Origin: Amphiduros pacificus
Lineage: Eukaryota; Annelida; Polychaeta; Phyllodocida; Hesionidae
Direction of reading: 5' to 3'
DNA length: 64,000 nt
NCBI GenBank assembly: GCA_949316495.1
Contig: OX439010.1
Span: 16,176,809 to 16,240,808, forward strand
Under the pieces are notes generated by a model. It ran no database searches. It was not told the DNA's origin and saw nothing but the letters and a program-made list of their open reading frames with translations. Shown here piece after piece: positions 12,201 through 23,800 of the stretch. Position numbers and translations under genes: made by a program. Every line of letters starts with the position of its first letter. The first letter of the stretch is position 1.

Positions 12201-13808
12201 AGGATAAAAACCTTTTTTAACTGTTTTCAGTTGTACAAGGAAGCAAAAGAATGCCTCAACTACCTATCAGCTAAACTTGGCGAGAATGATTACTTCTTTG
12301 GCTCAACGTAAGTTATGCAAACATGCGCAGATATGATCATCCAACTTTTATCTTCTTTTTTTATATTAGAAACTTAGTTAATGTATTCTTTGTAAATAAT
12401 AATAACTGTAAATATTCAACAATTTTTTTTCAGACCTTCATCACTTGATGCAGTGGTATTTGGATTTCTGGCCCCACTCCTTAAGGCGCCATTCCCGAAC
12501 ACAACATTACAGAATCACCTGAAGGGATGTGTCAACCTCTGCCAGCACTGTCACCGTATTCTCAACAATTATTTCCCTGTCACCCCAGAAGGTAAGTCCT
12601 TCACATCACATGCCTACTCTGCTATCATATCAGCACTTATATCAGCACTTATGTCAGCACTTATATCAAGTTCTATTTACATCAGCACTTTTATCAAGTT
12701 CTATTTATATCAGCACTTACATCAGCACTTATATCAAGTTCTATTTTTATCAGTACTTATATCAGGATCTATTTATATCAGCATTTGTATCAGGATCTAT
12801 TCTTATCAGCACTTATATCAGGATCTATTCTTATCAGCACTTATATCAGGATCTATTTACATCAGTACTTATATCAGGATCTATTTATATCAGCACTTAT
12901 ATCAAGTCCTATTTACATCAGCACTTATATCAGGATCTATTTATATCAGTACTTATATCAGGATCTATTTATATCAGCACTTATATCAAGTCCTATTTAC
13001 ATCAGCACTTATATCAGGATCTATTTATATCAGTACTTATATCAGGATCTATTCTTATCAGCACTTATATCAGGATCTATTCTTATCAGCACTTATATCA
13101 GGATCTATTTACATCAGTACTTATATCAGGATCTATTTATATCAGCATTTGTATCAGGATCTATTTATATCAGCACTTGTATCAGGATCTATTCTTATCA
13201 GTACTTATATCAGGATCTGTTTATATCAGCACTTATATCAAGTCCTATTTACATCAGCACTTATATCAGAACTTATAGTAGGTTTTACTTATATCAGGAT
13301 CTATTTATATTAGCACTTATGATAGGTTCTACTTATAACAGAACTTATATCAGGTTCTGCTTGTATCAGCACTTATATCAGCATCTACTGAACAGCAAAT
13401 TTTCTTTAAAAGATAAAATCTTTCTTGTTGAAATATAATGTGATTTTTACCAATGTTGAATGATATGTTGCAGAAGCAGAGGCTGAGCGTAAGAGAGAAG
13501 AAGAGGCACGAGCAAAACGGGCCGACGTCGTCGACTTCCCACACAGACGCAAGAACATGATGGTGTCTGGGATGGTGGCGCTGACCGCCATGGTCGGCTA
13601 TGCTTTCCTCAGTGGAATGGTAGCTATCCCACAGTCAAATAGAGACAATGGAAACCAGCTGGAAGAACCACAAACCAACACCACTGCTAAGTCTAGCAAA
13701 ACCCCAAATTTCAATCAGTTTGAAAGACTCTTTGAAGAAACGGCAACTGGGTCAGGTCAAAGGTCATCTGGGCCACAGGAAGGTCAAAGAGATGAGAACG
13801 CTAATTAA
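161..13808 (+). CDS. MTX1: Metaxin-1-like protein, last five exons (5' end outside window)
   Basis: Exons 161-253, 11564-11743, 12231-12307, 12434-12591 and 13474-13808 all have canonical AG/GT borders and compatible phases, giving 280 residues and a TAA stop. Seen: exon 1 encodes DYDLSTKQSADIVAF followed by LEEKLLPAL, which aligns with vertebrate metaxin-1 (ADYDLSARQGADTLAF, LEEKLLPVL). Exon 3 gives YKEAKECLNYLS and DYFFGST, and exon 4 gives SLDAVVFGFLAPLL; these are the GST-C-like metaxin core. Exon 5 has a charged linker, HRRKN, then a hydrophobic segment with MVGYAFLSGMVAI matching the C-terminal membrane anchor of metaxin-1. Family knowledge: metaxins sit in the mitochondrial outer membrane and work with SAM/TOB in beta-barrel protein insertion. 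About 55 residues follow the anchor, longer than in human MTX1 and rich in N, Q, T and S. The thioredoxin-like N-terminus is missing because it lies before base 1. Metaxin-3 is the only close alternative. The introns carry four unrelated minisatellites. Confidence 0.9.
506..6382. repeat. 70-bp minisatellite, about 84 copies, in a metaxin intron
   Basis: The unit begins tgataacataacagatgggc and continues through tctctagacatagag and tagatattgccaatatt to actgttacag. The period is 70 bp throughout, apart from one short unit near 3800 and small indels. Each unit contains two short self-complementary segments, CTCTA-gaca-TAGAG and ATATT-gcc-AATAT. A 20-unit (1400-bp) block is itself repeated: diagnostic variants at 901, 1101, 1181, 1231 and 1611 recur at 2301, 2501, 2581, 2631 and 3011. 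It lies wholly within the intron 254-11563. Confidence 0.97.
6383..9358. other. Metaxin intron, no gene seen
   Basis: AT-rich intron remainder. It contains a (TG)n run at about 7008-7043, a short (TA)n at about 8388-8403 and a G run at about 8440-8451. The minus strand near 8870-8895 reads ggtttgattccgggttggg, weakly like a tRNA-type B box, so a decayed SINE is possible but not supported further. Confidence 0.6.
9359..9945. repeat. 73-bp minisatellite, about 8 copies
   Basis: The unit contains gcatacaagatggtggcaac, ccacagctgacacaggaag and gagatatgctaacaggacac, and repeats every 73 bp. Copies differ by single substitutions. Since 73 is not a multiple of 3, the overlapping minus-strand reading frames across it are by-products. 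It lies in the metaxin intron. Confidence 0.95.
9946..11040. other. Metaxin intron, nothing recognised
   Basis: AT-rich, with no tandem repeat, splice-bounded exon or open frame worth reporting. Confidence 0.6.
11041..11545. repeat. Degenerate ~24-bp repeat
   Basis: Roughly twenty imperfect copies of a unit like tgtatgtttagagtgtagtg, varying in length and sequence. The array ends about 20 bp before the acceptor at 11563, so it may overlap the branch-point region. Confidence 0.85.
11564..11743 (+). CDS. MTX1: Metaxin exon (60 codons)
   Basis: Follows a tgatttcag acceptor and ends at aag|gtattt. It encodes WWVDKRVYPEMTRPWFARQL, equivalent to the FWIDTKNYVEVTRKWYAEAM segment of human MTX1, and ends in an acidic stretch. 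A retained-intron reading would stop at 11887 and is not needed. Confidence 0.9.
11744..12230. other. Metaxin intron, nothing recognised
   Basis: AT-rich intron with a clear polypyrimidine-cag acceptor at its end. Confidence 0.6.
12231..12307 (+). CDS. MTX1: Metaxin exon (77 bp)
   Basis: Acceptor ctgttttcag, donor gtaagt. Encodes LYKEAKECLNYLSAKLGEN and then DYFFGS. The codon split at its end (AC|A, Thr) is completed by the next exon. Confidence 0.9.
12434..12591 (+). CDS. MTX1: Metaxin exon (158 bp)
   Basis: Acceptor ttttttttcag, donor gtaagt. Encodes the helical core with LKGCVNLCQHCHRILNNYF, matching the LRGLHNLCAYCTHILSLYF region of human MTX1. The frame stays open past the donor only because the intronic 28-bp array lacks stops. 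Confidence 0.9.
12620..13385. repeat. 28-bp minisatellite in the last metaxin intron, about 27 copies
   Basis: Units read atcagcacttatatcaggat followed by ctatttat or ctattctt, with a 28-bp period. Stops are absent, and 28 leaves remainder 1 modulo 3. Three overlapping plus-strand frames of 217-286 codons therefore run through it. They are artefacts of the repeat. The intron is bounded by gtaagt at 12592 and cag at 13471-13473. Confidence 0.95.
13474..13808 (+). CDS. MTX1: Metaxin terminal exon with membrane anchor
   Basis: Acceptor gatatgttgcag. Encodes an E/R/K-rich linker, the hydrophobic anchor (about 24 residues starting MMVSGMVALTAMVGY) and a polar tail, with TAA at 13806-13808. Confidence 0.92.
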
Positions 13809-17314
<3,506 letters not shown>

Positions 17315-17866
17315 CTATTTTTTCACACCACATACCACAGTAGTTATACACAGATCAAAAAGTTCCAGAACACTGATAATGCCTGCGCCAAGAATCAACC
17401 CAAGAGCGCCACCTATATCACAGAGAAGGTCCATCAAATTATACAGGGGGCTATGCACAACATGGTTGAGAACGAGGGTGTTGTAGTATATGTTAAGATG
17501 AACCAAGTTGTCTCTCCAATACTCCAAGTCTTTGCCATAAACATCGATTGTTTTCTGCAGGTAGTGTTTTGTGAATGTGCCCAGGGAACTGCCATAATTG
17601 TAGATGACCTCTTCGCACTCCACTGGGCAGTGACCACAGAGGTCATTCTCAGTGAAGTTCCTTTGAAAATCAGCCACGCAAGAGTCTTGGACTTCTGGAG
17701 AGCATACACCAACGCCATCTACTGGCATGTGTAAAAGGCGGCATTTACAAGCTTGAATGAGTGCATCAATTAAACACTCAAAGGTGCAAGAGCCCCGACT
17801 ATATTCAGCAAAATACTTCAGATCTTTTGTGTTGCACTGCTCATAGGGAGGACTAAGATTGTTTAT
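17315..17866 (-). CDS. Channel exon 5 (cysteine-rich domain, TM2, stop)
   Basis: 183 codons and TAG. Holds the thumb/cysteine-rich region (CTFECLIDALIQACKCRLLH) and TM2 with the pore motif, followed by only about 13 cytoplasmic residues. The short C-terminus has no PY motif. Confidence 0.92.
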   Translation of the reverse strand: MNNLSPPYEQCNTKDLKYFAEYSRGSCTFECLIDALIQACKCRLLHMPVDGVGVCSPEVQDSCVADFQRNFTENDLCGHCPVECEEVIYNYGSSLGTFTKHYLQKTIDVYGKDLEYWRDNLVHLNIYYNTLVLNHVVHSPLYNLMDLLCDIGGALGLILGAGIISVLELFDLCITTVVCGVKK

Positions 17867-20800
17867 CTGAAAGTAAAAAGATTGTTTCAAATGTAGTTTT
17901 ATCTTTTTTGATTGACATTGTGTCTGCAGCTTAATAACAACTGTTCTTGCATTTATTCTGATTGAACTAAGTACATGGTTTTGGAAAGTAAATTGTCAAT
18001 CCTGGTTTGTGTGATTATTAGTAGATGTATTAGTCCTTTTCTACCTGAGTGCGCTCTATTCCAATAAAAGTCTTGTATCCTGTTGGCACCGAGAATCCGT
18101 ATTTTCCTGCTAGAGGGGGATCAATATGATGACTCAGCAAAATCTGAAGAAAAAAATAGATAAATAGATAGTTTTTTAGTATTTCTTCAGATATAGATGA
18201 ATTTGTTTAAATAGAGATATTGTTTTCAAATAATAAATTGCGTAGAAAGTGTGTTTATCGTGCACTATCAAAGGTCATTTTAATTTGACAGTTACCTTAT
18301 GCTTTGAACTCTGGATTGGCCTTGAATCTAGTTACCTGAGTTTTTTAAGACTAACCATAAGAGGCTGTTTACATAAAGTACAGTATAGAATTTTAGAGTT
18401 GTGTGGAAACCCCGCAAAGCATATCTATTTTGTTAAAAGAATATAATCAGGAGAGATAAATTAGTATGATAATTGTTCACAAAAGTGGTATTTTGAAGGA
18501 TTTTAGACAGCCCAATAGCAAAATAGAAGTCGTTCTATAAAAGAAAACAACTAGTTTATTCAATATTTTATGGTCATCGTCAAAAATAACGGGACCGAAA
18601 ACTAACAAGATGGAAAGAAATTGTTTATTATGTAATATGTGTTTCTCAAAAACATACATTCCGACATGGCACACGTGTCGGTCTACATACGGGTTATTGT
18701 CCAGGAGCTGGAACTAGAAATAAGGTGACTTTCAATATTATATCTAACACATTATACCAAATAATTAGTTTGAATATTTCCAAACCATCTGCGTAACGTC
18801 ACAATGAAAGGTATATGTGCCTGGTAAAAACGAGAAATGCAGGAGACCCCATATTGTGCATTCTCCACCAAATACCCTCAAGCTGCAGTCAGGTCACGGG
18901 CACCTCCACTCATTTTCTTTTCATTTTATCAGTCAAACTAATAATACCTTCCCAGATATGACGAAGAAATGGCAAATGACAATTATCTCTTCGAAGGTCA
19001 TTTTAGCCCTGGAGAAGGGTAAAAGCACCACCAGAGATGCACAAAAGGCTCTCCTATCCTTATTGATTTGCTTGTTTGTTTGTTTGTTTGTTTGTGGTTT
19101 TACATCACTTTCAACATTATTTCAGTCATTTCGTGATGAGACCTACTTGTAGCAGATATAGTGCTGCCTCACTGAATTGTCATGTCGCAGGTCCTTGACA
19201 TGACAACCCACCCGGTCACAGATTTACAAGGACAACGGGTCCTTAACCCTTTGGCACAGACCTCAGCTCATGTGTGAAATTGTATCATGATTTCAATCTC
19301 GACACGGCTGGGGATCAAATCCACGGCCTTTGCCTATCCTGATTGAGAAAGAGCTAAAAGCATGGCGAGACCAAATTTGCTCTTGGTCAGGACTGCACCC
19401 AGCATTGCTTGGCCTTCTTTCCATCATTATTGGTGTTATGATTATTATCCCTATGCTGAGGAGGGTACAGGGACTGTCAATCGTCAAAAAAAGATTTAAG
19501 GAGATCTTTACTTTGTTTTGGGTCTATAAATCAACTCTATTGATATGAATTACAACCATTCTAATTAAATGAATATTGTATTTTTTATCAAGTTTTACCT
19601 GGAATCCTTGTATATCACTTGTTGAGAGATATTCGTCAGTTTGAACATGAAGTTTGAGGTCAAGGCCACCTTCCGTAGATGTGAACCTTGTGGAAATATT
19701 CCCATCTGAAACACACAGTTCAGTTACTGAAAAGTATATATATAAGCCACCTCTCAGTCAAGTTATGAAGGGTGACACCCTCAGGCATTTCGAGTGTGAA
19801 GAAGCCACCCCTCAGTTAGATTTGATGTGAAGAAGACATTCCTCTAACTTGGCTTAGGGGTGGCTTCTTTACTCGTAGCCAGATTTGGTGTTAAGAAGCC
19901 ACTCCTCTAACTTGACTGAGGAGTGGCTTCTTTACTCATAGCCAGATTTGGTGTTAAGAAGCCACTCCTCTAACTTGACTTATGGGTAGCTTCTTCACTC
20001 ACAGCCAAATTCGGTGTGAAGAAGCCATTCCTCTAACTTGACTGAGGGGTGGCTTCTTCACACTTGACCATGTGTAGTGCTATACTTGACACTTGCAATG
20101 GGGAAGAATCTGAATAAAAGGGGCCCTGTGTCTTCCAAGCAATCAGTATTCAGTCAGCATTCCAGATATCAGTATCAAGCATAGTTCCAGTATTTTCAGT
20201 TTCTTCAACAAGTGTTCATAAGCCATTGTAAAATGGTTCTCAGTGCTGCAGAGAAGCAGAAGCGCTACAGAGAGCGCAAGAAAGCAGAACTAGGTGAATC
20301 TGTTTTTAAGCAGAAAGATTGTTCCAGAAAACGTGTTGTTAGAGAGAGAAACGTTGAGGCTGCTAGGGAGAAGGAAAGAGAGTACCAGAGACGTTACCGG
20401 TCTGCCAAGAAAGCTGCCCAGGTGGTGTCACCTGCTGTACAAGATGCTGCAGTGCCCTACACTCCATCACCTTGAAGAAGTATGCCATACAGTTCAACAT
20501 CTAGTCTCAACAGAGCAGTGAAGCGTGCCCAGTCTGCACTTCCAACATCTCCAAGAAAACGTCAGAAGGTCGTGGCTAGTCTGGCAACATCCTTCATCAC
20601 TGAAGCCGATGCTAGTGATAGTAAGAAGAGTCCAGTACCACCCGCAAACAAGACTCCAGATAGTGTTCGATCCAGAGTGCAGGAGTTCTACCTTCGTTCT
20701 GACATCGCCTGGATGGCCCCCGGTAGAAAGGATTCTGTTACAGTAGTGCGTAATGGCGAGAAGGTCCAGGAGCAGCAGCGTTATCTGCAGATGACTATTG

Positions 20801-23800
20801 CTGAAGCCTACGCTCTCTACAGTGAAGAGTTCCCAGATGACAAGATCAAGCTGTCCTCTTTCAAGTCCCTGCGTCCTGATGTTGTTTTGTGCAAAAGTGA
20901 TATGCCTCACAATGTGTGTATGTGTACATATCATGAGAATGTCAATCTTCTGCTCCAGGGTATGAACCATGTTCCCAGTCTGCCAGCAAATCACAAGGAT
21001 TTATTAGATTACATTACCTGTGATGTGAACAGTGAGGACTGTATGTTTGGTAGATGTGATATCTGCAAACAGCATACATCTGTAGATTATGTGAGTACTC
21101 TCGTGGATGAAGCTCAACTCGGTGAAGACGTCAAGTGGTACCAGTGGACTCGTGTGGAGGATGGTACTACCCAGAAAGTTCAGAAGTCAGGAAGCGTGTA
21201 TGATGCCCTAGTGGCACTCTGTGATAAACTGCCTGCATTCAGAATACATAGCTTTGTGAAGAACACTCAAGCTGTGTATTTCAAGGAGATGTACACTGCC
21301 CCACAACCGCATCATGCTGTGCTGCAAATGGACTTCAGTGAAAATGCCTCCATCATAGAGCAAGATGAAGTACAGAGTGGTCATTGGAACCACAAACAAG
21401 TGACACTGTATACTGCTGTAGCATGGACTAGTGAAGGGCCATTTTCATTCTGTGTAACTTCTGATTGCCTGTCACATGACAAGTATGCTGCAGCAACATT
21501 CACAGACACCGTTATTGACTCTCTGCAGTCCAAGCTGAGTGATGAGCTGACTGACATAGACATTTTCACAGATGGGGCAGCCCAGCATTTCAAGCAGAAG
21601 TTCATGTTCATGTACATAACAGACTTACTTGTGAGTAAGGGAATTCGTGTTAACTGGCACTTCTTTGCTACATCCCATGGCAAAGGTGCAGTGGATGGTA
21701 TTGGTGGTACTGTAAAGAGAGCTGTCTTTGGCATGATAAAAACGCGCAGAGCTGTTATTGACAACGCTAAGGAATATGCTGAGTGTGCTGGCAATGTTGT
21801 AAAAGCTACCACTGTGGTGTATGTGGACAATGATACCATAGAGCAGAAGAAGCCAGTGCTGGATGTATTGTGGGCCTCTGTTAAGGCTGTTCCTGGAACA
21901 CAAGGTGTAAATTGTGTCCGTACACTTGAACCTGGAGTAGTTACTGTGTCCAGCTACTCCCAGAAACGTGGACAGGTTTACCATCTTGTGCCACAAGTTG
22001 TTAACATTGTACCTGCTAACCCTGACAATAATAGTCTGAATACTGGTGACAGTGGTGTTTCAGTGAAAGTTCAGGGAGGGAAGTGGTATGGTATATACTG
22101 GGAGCCAACAGAATATTGGTACCTGGGACAGGCTCTTAGACAGGATGAGACCGATTGTGCCAAGTGGCACTTTTCATTCCTGCAGCAAACACACCAAGAT
22201 GTTAACAGGTTTAAGGTTGTGAAGGACTTGGCCTGTGTAAGTAAAGACTGTGTTTTAGTGGAGGTGGAAGCACCAGCTCCCACCAGTTCAACAAGGACTG
22301 GGCTCCTGAAGCTAACAGACTTTGATTACAGCAGTGTGGTCCGTGAGTTCACACAGTTGAAATAAAGACTCTAATTTGCACTGAACAGGCCAAAGATGAG
22401 TGATCAGCACTAAATTAGCCAAATAAGAACTGTAACATTTAGACATGTCCATTTGATGTGTTTCACAAACATGTACATATTAATATTGTTCTATGATGTA
22501 AATAAATCTTGTAAATGGAAATGGTCTTCTTGTTATTTTTAACAGGTATTGGGTATAATTGTTCCCTTTTCCAGGTAATATGTATCAAATGGTTATATTT
22601 CATGCACAACATGTTTGAATTAATGGTTTAAAACAATTCTTGGAGATATTCTGACATAAAAATGTGGGGAAAACAAACTCTTTGGATAATGCACAATTCT
22701 GTCATTCCGTTACTTTTTCAATATGTCATTCCGTTACCATACTATTTACTCTGCTACAACCAAAGGAAAACTTATTTTGCCACAATTTTTGGCTATATGG
22801 TAGTTTAATAGGTTGTTCAAAGGACCATTAACATATGATTAAGGAAATCTTAATGGAACTGCAAAATTATTAAATTTTTATACATACACCTAAAACTGCG
22901 GTATATTTCTGTCATTCCGTTACCGAAAATATAATTGCATATTTTCATATGAAAATACAAAATTTCAATTTTTTACAATTTATCATATTGAAATATGCAT
23001 TAAAACCTTTAAATAACAGTTCCAAATGCTCATTTAAGTTAATTTTGAAAAAAGTTATAGCTAAATGAAGGTTGCTGTACCACCATCTTGTCATTCTGTT
23101 ACCGCTTGGCCAAGCCCATATATATATATCCTCAGAAAAGTCTTTTATTATTATTATGAATTACATTGTGTGGTCCCAGGCAGATTTACCAATTGAGAAA
23201 TGTGCCTACATTCTGAAGGAAAGTTTTTCTTCTTGCATTGCCGAACATATCAATGTACTCCCAAGAAGTAGTTAATTGGCAAAATTTGCAACATAAACAT
23301 TATAAACAATTATCAATTAGGTATTTTGGTTGAAAAACAAACATGTCAGCTCTCGCTGAGATGCCAGAGTGACTCTCTCAGTTCACACCTATACTCTGAT
23401 GTCACTGTTGATAACACCTACTGGTTAACCCTTGCATGCCAAATTTAGGTCATCTTAGATGCCATTGGACCCCTTACATGGTGCTGACAAAGATATAGTC
23501 ACAACACAAACGTGTAGAAATATAAAGTATAGAATAACTTAGTAATGGTTTATTGATACTTTATTGATCATAATATGATGTTAACTTGTCGTGTTTGTCA
23601 AGTGATAAAAGAAAGGATCGATAATATTGAGTATATCTCATCCAAACCAGCTCACGAGGTTTTCACACTATCCTACCTCCAGACTTGTTTGTGACAATAT
23701 AAAAAACTGGGTATTTTAATTCTTCAAAAATATTGCATCCAACGTGTTTGTCATGAATATCTTACATTTGTTGAATGAGTAGCAGATGCCCATGTCTGTT

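Noticed and set aside
12453-13438. Three long overlapping plus-strand open frames (217-286 codons)
   Set aside because: They run through a stop-free 28-bp array in an intron bounded by good splice sites. Only the first 46 codons of one frame belong to metaxin exon 4.
20420-20520. A small intron removing the TGA at 20473
   Set aside because: Available gt and ag pairs nearby either give an intron too short or shift the frame of the 627-codon part.
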